Shown here: positions 15,578-23,056 of the stretch, piece by piece
How positions within the stretch are numbered: the stretch's first letter is position 1
Layout: the number at the start of each line of letters is the position of its first letter
Origin: Phormidium willei BDU 130791
GTDB taxonomy: Bacteria > Cyanobacteriota > Cyanobacteriia > Cyanobacteriales > Geitlerinemataceae
Direction of reading: 5' to 3'
Assembly (NCBI GenBank): GCA_001637315.1
Contig: LSZA01000032.1
Coordinates: 1-37,773, forward strand
DNA length: 37,773 nucleotides
Made by a program: the position numbers and the translations under genes
The notes under the pieces: generated by a model
Told to the model about the DNA's origin: nothing
The model's input: only the letters and a program-made list of their open reading frames with translations
The model's database searches: none

Positions 15578-17053
15578 GTGTCTCATCCGACTTCTATGCC
15601 GTTTCATGTTAATCCGATTCACTTTGGGACCGATGGTTGGCGCGGAACCATCGCCGCTGATTTTACCTTTGAGCGGGTGGCCCAGGTGGCTCCTGTGGCG
15701 GCGGCGGTGTTAGACCGTCATTATGGCCCGACGGCGCGATCGCGTACGGTGGTGGTGGGCTATGACCGTCGTTTTATGGCCGAGGATTTCGCCCAACTCG
15801 CGGCGGATTGCCTGGTTGCTGCGGGGTTTGATGTGTTGTTATCAGAGTCCTACGCCTCTACACCGGCCTTCAGTTGGGCGGCCCATCATCGCGGCGCCTT
15901 GGGGGCGATTGTGATGACAGCCAGCCATAATCCGGCTCGCTATTTAGGCTTAAAAGTCAAAGGAGCCTTTGGTGGCTCGGTTCCCCCGGAAATTACCCAG
16001 GAGATTGAGGCGCAACTCAAGGCCGGAGAACCCGTTACGGCCGAGACGCCGGGAACCTTAACCCACTTCGATCCCTGGACGGAGTTTTGCGCAGATTTAC
16101 GGACCAAGGTGGATATCGAGAGTATTCGTCAGGTGCTTCAGTCGGGCCAATTAACGGTGTTTGCCGATGTCATGCACGGCGCAGCAGCGGGAGGATTAGC
16201 CAAGATTTTAGAGGCGCCGATCGAAGAACTCAACCGCGATCGCGATCCCCTCTTTGGCGGTGGCGCGCCGGAACCGCTCCCGAAGAACCTGGCCGGGTTG
16301 TTTGAGGCTATTAAAGACCATCGTCTCCATAGTCAGGGATTGGCCGTTGGTATTGTCTTTGATGGCGACGGCGATCGCATTGCCGCCGTTGACAGTGAAG
16401 GCAATTTCCTCAGTTCCCAGGTGCTGATCCCCATTTTGATGGAACATTTGGCGCAACGAAAGGGACTCTCGGGGCAAATTGTCAAAACGGTGAGTGGGTC
16501 GGACTTAATCCCGCGCTTGGCCCAACTTTATAACTTACCCCTGCTAGAAACCCCCATTGGCTTTAAATATATCGCCGATATCATGCTCTCCCAGGATGTC
16601 CTCCTCGGTGGCGAGGAATCCGGGGGAATTGGCTATAACACCCATATTCCCGAACGAGATGCCCTCTTGTCGGCGTTGTATGTCCTAGAGGCGGTGGTGC
16701 AGTCGGGTAAGGGCCTCGGCTTGCTGTATCGCGACTTACAGGAGAAAGTCGAGTTTGTCTCGATGTATGACCGGATTGATTTGCCCCTAGCCAGTATGGC
16801 GGTGCGTCAGGCCCTCGTCGATGAGTTAGAACAGCGTCCGCCGGCCACGATCGCCGAGAAAGCCGTGGAGAGTTGTCAAACCACCGATGGCTATAAGTTC
16901 CGTCTCGCCGATGCCAGTTGGCTGTTAGTGCGCTTTAGTGGCACAGAACCGGTGTTACGGCTTTATTGCGAGGGACCGAGTACCTCCGAGGTGCGTCAAA
17001 CCCTGCATTGGGCCAGAGATTGGGCGAAAGGGGTTGAAGCCTCGATGGCCTAG
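15578..17053 (+). CDS. Phosphoglucomutase/phosphomannomutase family protein
   Basis: This alpha-D-phosphohexomutase of 491 aa interconverts sugar 1- and 6-phosphates through a phosphoserine intermediate. All four active-site segments are visible: the phosphoserine loop VMTASHNPA (Ser116), the Mg2+ loop FDGDGDRIAAVD, the sugar-binding loop GGEESGGIG, and the phosphate-binding loop RFSGTEPVLRLY. The N-terminal IHFGTDGWRGTIAADFTFERV is also standard. GEESGG fits PGM/PMM-type enzymes rather than GlmM or PMM/PGM of the GEMSAH type, but substrate choice is uncertain. The start is GTG 15578 (GGGGG 11 bp upstream); ATG 15596 is an alternative and both precede the conserved region. It converges on comF with only 3 bp between stop codons. 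Confidence 0.93.
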   Translation: MSHPTSMPFHVNPIHFGTDGWRGTIAADFTFERVAQVAPVAAAVLDRHYGPTARSRTVVVGYDRRFMAEDFAQLAADCLVAAGFDVLLSESYASTPAFSWAAHHRGALGAIVMTASHNPARYLGLKVKGAFGGSVPPEITQEIEAQLKAGEPVTAETPGTLTHFDPWTEFCADLRTKVDIESIRQVLQSGQLTVFADVMHGAAAGGLAKILEAPIEELNRDRDPLFGGGAPEPLPKNLAGLFEAIKDHRLHSQGLAVGIVFDGDGDRIAAVDSEGNFLSSQVLIPILMEHLAQRKGLSGQIVKTVSGSDLIPRLAQLYNLPLLETPIGFKYIADIMLSQDVLLGGEESGGIGYNTHIPERDALLSALYVLEAVVQSGKGLGLLYRDLQEKVEFVSMYDRIDLPLASMAVRQALVDELEQRPPATIAEKAVESCQTTDGYKFRLADASWLLVRFSGTEPVLRLYCEGPSTSEVRQTLHWARDWAKGVEASMA

Positions 17054-17056
17054 GCG

Positions 17057-17755
17057 TTAGCTTCGCCTGGGGGTTCGGGGAGTTTTCCTCGGCGATCGCC
17101 CCTGGGTTTTCGCCAATACGGCCACGCCGGCGACAGCAATCTGATGTCGTTGCAGAACGGCCAAGGCTTCTTGGGTTGTGCTGCCGGTGGTGTGAATGTC
17201 GTCGAAGAGGAGAACAGGCTGTCGGGGTGGACGACGTTGAAAGGCTGGCCCCAGGGCGATCGCATTCTGCAAGGTCTGTTGACGCTGTTGAGGGGTTAAC
17301 TGGAATAGGGCTTGGGTGTTTTTAACGCGTTTCAGCCCCTTAGCCGCTAAGGGAAAGCCGGTTAAATCACAAAAATACCGCGCCAGACGTTCGGCTTGAT
17401 TAAAGCCCCGTTGTCGCTGTTTATCCGGGTGCATGGGGATGGGGACGACCATGAGGGATTGAGGCAAGCTGGGGGACTGTTGCCAGGCTTCGGCGATGCG
17501 ATGGCCCAGGGGCCGCGCCAGTTGGGGGTTATTCTCATATTTAAGGGCGGCGATCGCCCGTTTGAGGCTTCCGCTATAGGTTCCCCAAGCAAATAGGGGC
17601 AAATCTCCCCGCCACTGGCTACAAGGATGACGCTGGCGACAGTCATCGAGGCGACGTTGACAGGCGACACAGAGTTCTTGTCCCCCCAGGGGGCGATCGC
17701 ACAGGGGACAGTTGGGACGTAAAACCAGGTTGAGAACAGAATCGAGTAAACGCAC
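17057..17755 (-). CDS. ComF family phosphoribosyltransferase-fold protein
   Basis: The 232-aa protein has the ComF layout: an N-terminal zinc finger (Cys16, Cys19, Cys29, Cys32 in CPLC..CVAC), a middle segment (YSGSLKRAIAALKYENNPQLA, VPIPMHPDKQRQRGFNQAERLA), and a type I PRTase PRPP loop VLLFDDIHTTGST (181-193). ComF proteins support natural transformation, interacting with the replication/uptake machinery in several bacteria; their catalytic activity is unproven. The C-terminus ends in a basic tail (RSPRKTPRTPRRS). No other competence gene is adjacent. Confidence 0.9.
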   Translation of the reverse strand: MRLLDSVLNLVLRPNCPLCDRPLGGQELCVACQRRLDDCRQRHPCSQWRGDLPLFAWGTYSGSLKRAIAALKYENNPQLARPLGHRIAEAWQQSPSLPQSLMVVPIPMHPDKQRQRGFNQAERLARYFCDLTGFPLAAKGLKRVKNTQALFQLTPQQRQQTLQNAIALGPAFQRRPPRQPVLLFDDIHTTGSTTQEALAVLQRHQIAVAGVAVLAKTQGRSPRKTPRTPRRS

Positions 17756-17794
17756 CAGGTCAAAACTTTTGCCAATTTAGGGATTATATCACTT

Positions 17795-17830
17795 AAAAAA
17801 CTGGCGACAGTTCTTCGGGAACTGCCGCCA
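17795..17830 (-). terminator. Intrinsic terminator of the PEP-CTERM gene
   Basis: TGGCG-CAGTT (17802-17812) pairs with AACTG-CGCCA (17820-17830) with one internal mismatch (17807/17825). On the minus strand the hairpin is followed by TTTTTT (complement of 17795-17800). It separates the PEP-CTERM gene from comF. Confidence 0.85.
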
Positions 17831-17900
17831 ATGGCGATCATTCAGCATTATGAATCACAAATCTTATGAGATGCCCTGACTGAAATTGAGGAACAACGAA

Positions 17901-18746
17901 CTAGCTGCGTTGGCGTTTGCGGGTGGCGAACAGAGAACCGGCCATGGCACCTAAACCCAAGAGGAGAGAGGGTTCAGGAACAGGTTCTGGTTCGACTGAC
18001 TCAACCATAACCACCAAATCATTGTAGTCCCAGTCGCTGCCTTGATATTTATCCTCAAAGGCAACGATAAACTCATTATCGGTGAAGAGTCCAGGTTGCT
18101 TGCCCGGGAGATCCATACTAAAGCTTCCATCGCCTTGATAGATGGCAGAATGACGAATTCCATTGGGATTCATACTGTCATCAGAGTAAAAGGTTCCCTG
18201 GGGACTGGTGATATAGAAGCCGAAGATATTACCAAAGTTCTCAACCGTCCGCAGAGTGATGCCTCCTCCGTTGTCTGGATGTCCTTGGGTAACACTGGTG
18301 ACGGTGCCACCGTCAAAGAAAGACACCATACTTCCATCTTTGGAGGTATCCGATCCGTTAAAAATTTCCAGTTTTAAACCCGATTTGTTAAAAATACCAA
18401 AGGTATTCTGGTCGGCGAAGCCCGCAATTTCAAACATGAATTGCGAGATCGAACTTCCCGTCGCTGTATTGGTGAAGTATTCGAAACCCGTTTCAGCGGC
18501 GTTGACATCGAAGAAGTCGCCGTCAACCGTCAAGTAGTCTAATGACCCTTGCAGAGTGCAGTCATTATCGATGAAACAACCGGAACCGGGACCCGGGAAG
18601 TTGTCATCAGTATCACTACTGATACCCGCTGGGGTTCCGAGTTGGGCTGAGGCGGGGGTCGCACCGATGACGAGTCCGCCGAGGGCGATCGCCGCCCCTG
18701 CGGTTAACGTCAGTGTTCTTTGGGTGAGTTGAGTTGTCGTTTTCAT
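17901..18746 (-). CDS. PEP-CTERM sorted extracellular protein with DUF4114 domain
   Basis: The 281-aa precursor has a Sec signal peptide (TLTLTAGAAIALGGLVIGATPASA, cleavage after about residue 34), a secreted beta-rich body, and a DUF4114 block near the C-terminus (FIVAFEDKYQGSDWDYNDLVVMVE). It ends in the PEP-CTERM sorting tag: VPEPS, hydrophobic helix LLLGLGAMAGSLFA, then basic RKRQRS. PEP-CTERM proteins are processed by exosortase and are usually surface or matrix components. The acidic DWDYNDL motif suggests Ca2+ binding (inference). The start ATG has AAAGGAACTGATC just upstream. The gene is alone on its strand, with a strong terminator. Confidence 0.9.
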   Translation of the reverse strand: MKTTTQLTQRTLTLTAGAAIALGGLVIGATPASAQLGTPAGISSDTDDNFPGPGSGCFIDNDCTLQGSLDYLTVDGDFFDVNAAETGFEYFTNTATGSSISQFMFEIAGFADQNTFGIFNKSGLKLEIFNGSDTSKDGSMVSFFDGGTVTSVTQGHPDNGGGITLRTVENFGNIFGFYITSPQGTFYSDDSMNPNGIRHSAIYQGDGSFSMDLPGKQPGLFTDNEFIVAFEDKYQGSDWDYNDLVVMVESVEPEPVPEPSLLLGLGAMAGSLFATRKRQRS

Positions 18747-19018
18747 GATCAGTTCCTTTATTTGCGTGTTTATACTTAAATGCCTCTGGGTATCACTATA
18801 AATAATCTCTCAGGAATTTGGGGGTTTATACGGAAATCTTTACGAAGGCTTTAAAAAAGAGCGGTAATTTTAAGGGTTTTGTATCGAATGTGTGAAGATG
18901 GGGTCGCTCCGGGAACCTCAGTCGTGCCACAGACTGACGAATTGCGGGCGATTCTGCCGGCCAAGATGACGAGAGCGTTACAATCGACGGGAGAGCGATC
19001 GCAAAACTTCAAAATTCC

Positions 19019-21337
19019 GTGGCAGATGTTTTTCAACTCACCGCTTGTGAGGGAGTTCCCCGGCCCTGGTTAGGCGATCGGGCCTATTACCTGAGTCAGT
19101 TAGCCGCCCACCCGGAGCCGATTTTGCCGGGAGTGGTGGTGTCAGCGCAACTGCTGCGAGAGGTGTGGGAGACCACCCCCTGGCGCGATCCTCTATTTGC
19201 AGAACTCTCCCATAGCCCCCTGCATCTGCAAACCGATGATTCCCGACAACTCCAGGCCATCGCCCAACAGATCCGTCAGGCCCTGCTGAATGTAGAACTT
19301 CCCGAGGCCATCGCCGCTGACCTCAGTCACGCCATTGAGCCTCTCAATGCGGCTCACCTGATGTTTCATCCATCCTTATATCTTGAGACCCTGCGGCCAG
19401 ACCACAATCCTCTCGACCTGGCGGCCCTATTAGAGAGTCACGTCAGTTCGAGCGATCGCACCGAGCTCGGCCAAACCCTCAAACAAGCCTGGGCTGAACT
19501 CTTCCGCGCCCGCTGTCTCCTCTATTGGCAACGGGCTAAAATTCCCCTAGACCAAATCTACCTAGGGATTCTCATCCAACCCCTACGGCCAACCCCGGTT
19601 TCAGGACATCTCAACCTGCGTCGAGATATCTTGACTATCATTGCCACTCAGGGCTTACCTCAAAGCCTGTGGAACGGCGGCATTGATCCCGAACGCTATC
19701 AACTCGACGCCAACACCGGTCAAATCCGCCAGCATCACCCCGGAGCCTGCCTCTGTTACGAAGCCCTATGTCCCGACTCCGGGGAGATTCAGGTCGTCGC
19801 CGTGGATAGCGATCGCCCCCAGGGACCGCTTCTCAAACCCCACCTATTGCGACAACTGCGTCATCACGCCCAACATCTCTATCAGCATTTAGACGATCAG
19901 CACCTCGGGCAACACAGAGGAGCCGATCTCGAATGGGTCTTAACTCAGCCCCATCCAGACGCTCCCCCAACCTGGTCCATTAGCCAATATTATCCCCAAG
20001 GCTCAGCCAGCCTAACCCTTCCCACTCTGACCCAGCCCACGGACGCGGCTCGCACCCGTCAGCCGAGCCAATTCCAGGGCATCGGCGCCTCGGGGGGTCA
20101 AGTCTATGGTGTGGTCTGTCGGTTAAGAGATCTTGATGTTCAAGACCAGACGGGCCAGGCTTCGCCAACACCGCAAATTTTGGTCGTTCCCCAGTTTGAG
20201 CCGCAAGATGCCCCGCCCTGCCAACATCTCGTTGGACTCATCAGCGAAAGCGGCAGTCGTACCAGTCACGGCGCGATTTGGGCGCGGGAATTGGGCATTC
20301 CGGCCGTTATGGGAGTGGCCAATCTGACCCAGCAGGTCGAAACGGGACAGCCAATTTATCTCGACGGCGATCGCGGCCAAGTCTATCTCAACCCAGCTCC
20401 CAATTTGCCGGTGTCCTCTGCGACTAAGTCCTCCTCATTTCCCTCCATGTCTCCAACCCTTCGTGTCCATGGAACCGAGTTGTTTCTCTCCTTGAGCCAA
20501 CCTCAGCTTGCTGCCTCCTTGGCGCAACTGCCCGTCGATGGCGTGGGCTTAATCCGCTCAGAACTGCTGGCCCAAAGCCTCTCCCTGAGTCAATACCCGC
20601 CCTCAGAGCGGCTGCACCACTTGAGTGAGGGCTTAAGGGCGATCGCCGAAGCCTTCGCGCCGCGCCCGGTGTACTATCGCAGCCTCGACGGAGGACGGCC
20701 CGGACAAGCCCTCGGCTTACGGGGAACCCTGGCCTATACCCAGGATCCTCGTCACTTTGAAGACGAACTCACGGCCCTAGCCCAAGTCCAGCAGGCCGGA
20801 TCTGACAACCTGCGTTTGATTTTGCCCTTTGTCCGCTCCCTGGAGGAGTTTAAGGCCGCTCAAACCCGGATTCATGAACGAGGCTTAGACGAATCTCGGG
20901 GGTTTCAATGCTGGTTAATGGCCGAAGTTCCCTCCGTCGCGGTGTTGCTTGATGAGTATGTCGAGGCTGGAGTGCAGGGAATTGCCATCGGTAGCCATGA
21001 TTTGAGTCAATTGATTCTGGGTTTCGATCGCGACGATCCCCAAGTGGCCGCCCATTTTGATGTCACTCATCCGGCGGTGTTGGATGCGATCGCCCGTTTA
21101 GCCCTCAGCGCCCGTCGCCTCAACATTCCCTGCACCATCTGTGCTGATTCCCTGGCCCCAGTTTCTGGCGATCGCGCCCTAGAAGCGTTCATCCGCTGCG
21201 GTGTCACTGGAGTCTGCCTCAGTCCCGACAATTTAGAGCGTCAGGCCCAGGCCATCGCCCGGGCTGAACAACGGTTACTCCTAGACGGGTTTTGGCAAGG
21301 AAAGCCGGCCCCAGGAGGCTGGCCGCACCCCGACTAG
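19019..21337 (+). CDS. Divergent PEP-utilising enzyme (PEP synthase/PPDK-like)
   Basis: The 772-aa protein follows PEP synthase domain order: an N-terminal ATP-grasp-like region (about 1-330), the phosphohistidine swivel domain with SESGSRTSHGAIWARELGIPAVMG (about 405-430), and a C-terminal PEP-binding TIM barrel (GVGLIRSELL, YYRSLDGG, LILPFVRSLEEF, AEVPSVAVLLDEY, TICADSLAP, CLSPDNLE). The phosphohistidine (TSH) and barrel cysteine are kept. The canonical ATP-binding VRSSATAEDLP-like block cannot be found; the matching place reads FHPSLYLETLR. The usual GTNDLTQ is GSHDLSQ. The start is GTG 19019; the frame is open upstream to 18938 but has no ATG, GTG or TTG there. The reaction is therefore uncertain: either an altered PEP/pyruvate enzyme or a regulatory paralogue. 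Its stop overlaps that of the convergent TPR gene at CTAG. Confidence 0.85.
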   Translation: MADVFQLTACEGVPRPWLGDRAYYLSQLAAHPEPILPGVVVSAQLLREVWETTPWRDPLFAELSHSPLHLQTDDSRQLQAIAQQIRQALLNVELPEAIAADLSHAIEPLNAAHLMFHPSLYLETLRPDHNPLDLAALLESHVSSSDRTELGQTLKQAWAELFRARCLLYWQRAKIPLDQIYLGILIQPLRPTPVSGHLNLRRDILTIIATQGLPQSLWNGGIDPERYQLDANTGQIRQHHPGACLCYEALCPDSGEIQVVAVDSDRPQGPLLKPHLLRQLRHHAQHLYQHLDDQHLGQHRGADLEWVLTQPHPDAPPTWSISQYYPQGSASLTLPTLTQPTDAARTRQPSQFQGIGASGGQVYGVVCRLRDLDVQDQTGQASPTPQILVVPQFEPQDAPPCQHLVGLISESGSRTSHGAIWARELGIPAVMGVANLTQQVETGQPIYLDGDRGQVYLNPAPNLPVSSATKSSSFPSMSPTLRVHGTELFLSLSQPQLAASLAQLPVDGVGLIRSELLAQSLSLSQYPPSERLHHLSEGLRAIAEAFAPRPVYYRSLDGGRPGQALGLRGTLAYTQDPRHFEDELTALAQVQQAGSDNLRLILPFVRSLEEFKAAQTRIHERGLDESRGFQCWLMAEVPSVAVLLDEYVEAGVQGIAIGSHDLSQLILGFDRDDPQVAAHFDVTHPAVLDAIARLALSARRLNIPCTICADSLAPVSGDRALEAFIRCGVTGVCLSPDNLERQAQAIARAEQRLLLDGFWQGKPAPGGWPHPD

Positions 21338-22929
21338 ATGGCTCGTTTGTTGGCTTCAATGGCTTCGGTGTAGCGGCCTAATTTTTGCAACACGATGCCC
21401 TTGTTCATCCAGGCTTGGCGATCATCGGGCTGACGTTCGACAATGATATCCCAGGTCTGATTAGCCTCGTCCCAGCGATGAAGCTGTTGCAGGGCCTTCG
21501 CTCGTAGTCGATAGCCTTGCAGATCCTCGCTATCGAGTTCCAGGAGGCGATCGCAGGCCGTCACCACTTCTTCAAACTCTTCGAGAGCCTGATAATTCAA
21601 ACTTCGTTCTCGCCAGAGACGGGCGTCATCAGGATTGAGGGCTAAGGCGCGTTCGAGAAACCGTAAGGCCGCATGATAATTTTGCCCCTGGGCCTGTTCC
21701 TGGGCTTTCTGATAGAGCTGATCGACTTCTTGCGCGTCCGTGGCGGCATCACGAGGGCGATGGGCATCGGGTTCAACTACCGAGGCCTTGAGATCCCCTG
21801 AGGCCACCGCTGGCTGTTCTTGGGCGCGATCTAAGCCCAAAGCCCGATTATTGGCCTCAATGGCTTCTTCATACCGGCCTAACTTCTGTAGGGCGACCCC
21901 TTTATTAATCCAAGCATCTCGGAAATAGGGATTGAGTTCTAAGGCGGTATCCCAACTCTCAATGGCCTCTTGCCAGCGTTCTAAACTGGCTAAGGCGACC
22001 CCCCGACGAAACCAAATATCCGAGTCGTGGCCATCAAGTTCTAAGGCTTTATCCCAGGTGGCGAGGGCTTCATCCCAACGTTTGAGTTGTAAGCCCAAGG
22101 CCACACCTCGGTGAATCCAGGTTTGGATATCTTGGGGATTGATGGCCAGGGCTTTATCCCAACTGTCTAAGGCCGCTTGAGGCCGTTTCATTTCATGTTG
22201 TAGATCGCCGAGATGACTCCAGGCTTCGGCGGAGTTGGGGTTGAGTTCCACGGCTTGCTGATAGACGGCCAGGGCCTCCCGCAAGCGTTTGAGTTCGGCG
22301 AGGGCATCACCGCGATAGATGAGAGCCTGTAGATTCTCGGGATCGGCCAGGAGGACGCGATCGAAGGCCAGTAAGGCCGCCTCGTTGTTGTCTTGATCGA
22401 GTTGTTCGATGCCGAGTTGCATCCAGCGTTTGGCTTCGGCGTCCTGTTCTTCGGGGCTGGCTGGGGAGTCTGATTGAGGCTCTGTCTCAGATTCGGGTTC
22501 TGGAGTTGGTTCTGGGGCCGGTTCTGGGGGAGCGGGGGCGGTGGTTGATACATTAGCCTGATCGCAGAGTTTGCGCCCAATTTCGCCGGCGAGGGTGGCG
22601 ATATGTCGTGAACTGCTTTGACTCAGGGCTACGAGTTTTTGGCCGAGTTCTCCTTGGGGGCGATCGTCGAGTAAGCGAGCGTTGCCAAAGCGATGCAACC
22701 AAGCAATCCACTGTTCATCGCTGGCGCGATCGCTCAACACCTCGAAGAAACGCTCCACTTTAACCCCACTCCAACCTTGACTCACGCCATCGAGCAGTTG
22801 TAGGAAGTAGTATTCGTATTCCGTGTCGCTCCATGACGACGGGGACGGTGTGACTGATTCCTGGGGGGCGGTTGCGCCAAATAAACCTCGGAAAAAGTTA
22901 ATGATCCCCTGTACGATCCGCCTCAGCAT
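21334..22929 (-). CDS. TPR repeat protein with N-terminal membrane-proximal region
   Basis: This 531-aa protein begins with a short amphipathic/hydrophobic start (LRRIVQGIINFFRGLFG), then a helical domain (about 30-130). A Pro/Glu-rich linker (PEPAPEPTPEPESETEPQ) follows, then two TPR arrays: about 165-400 (units such as AEAWSHLGDLQHEMKRPQAA and DAWINKGVALQKLGRYEEAI) and about 415-531. The last repeat stops abruptly after RYTEAIEANKRAI, lacking the residues after helix B. Helices A and B of two repeats are nearly identical (GRYEEAIEANNRAL versus GRYTEAIEANKRAI), indicating internal duplication. It probably scaffolds protein complexes; partners are unknown. The stop codon shares the CTAG with the convergent PEP-utilising enzyme. 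Confidence 0.88.
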   Translation of the reverse strand: MLRRIVQGIINFFRGLFGATAPQESVTPSPSSWSDTEYEYYFLQLLDGVSQGWSGVKVERFFEVLSDRASDEQWIAWLHRFGNARLLDDRPQGELGQKLVALSQSSSRHIATLAGEIGRKLCDQANVSTTAPAPPEPAPEPTPEPESETEPQSDSPASPEEQDAEAKRWMQLGIEQLDQDNNEAALLAFDRVLLADPENLQALIYRGDALAELKRLREALAVYQQAVELNPNSAEAWSHLGDLQHEMKRPQAALDSWDKALAINPQDIQTWIHRGVALGLQLKRWDEALATWDKALELDGHDSDIWFRRGVALASLERWQEAIESWDTALELNPYFRDAWINKGVALQKLGRYEEAIEANNRALGLDRAQEQPAVASGDLKASVVEPDAHRPRDAATDAQEVDQLYQKAQEQAQGQNYHAALRFLERALALNPDDARLWRERSLNYQALEEFEEVVTACDRLLELDSEDLQGYRLRAKALQQLHRWDEANQTWDIIVERQPDDRQAWMNKGIVLQKLGRYTEAIEANKRAI

Positions 22930-23056
22930 GGGTTCTCTATCTCGTTTCGTCTAACCTTCTGATTTTAATGGGGATTGTCTCAGGCGATCGCCCCATCTTG
23001 GGGAAATGCCCCTCGGGTTGATGATGAGGGTTGATCCTACGGTTGATCATGAATCA

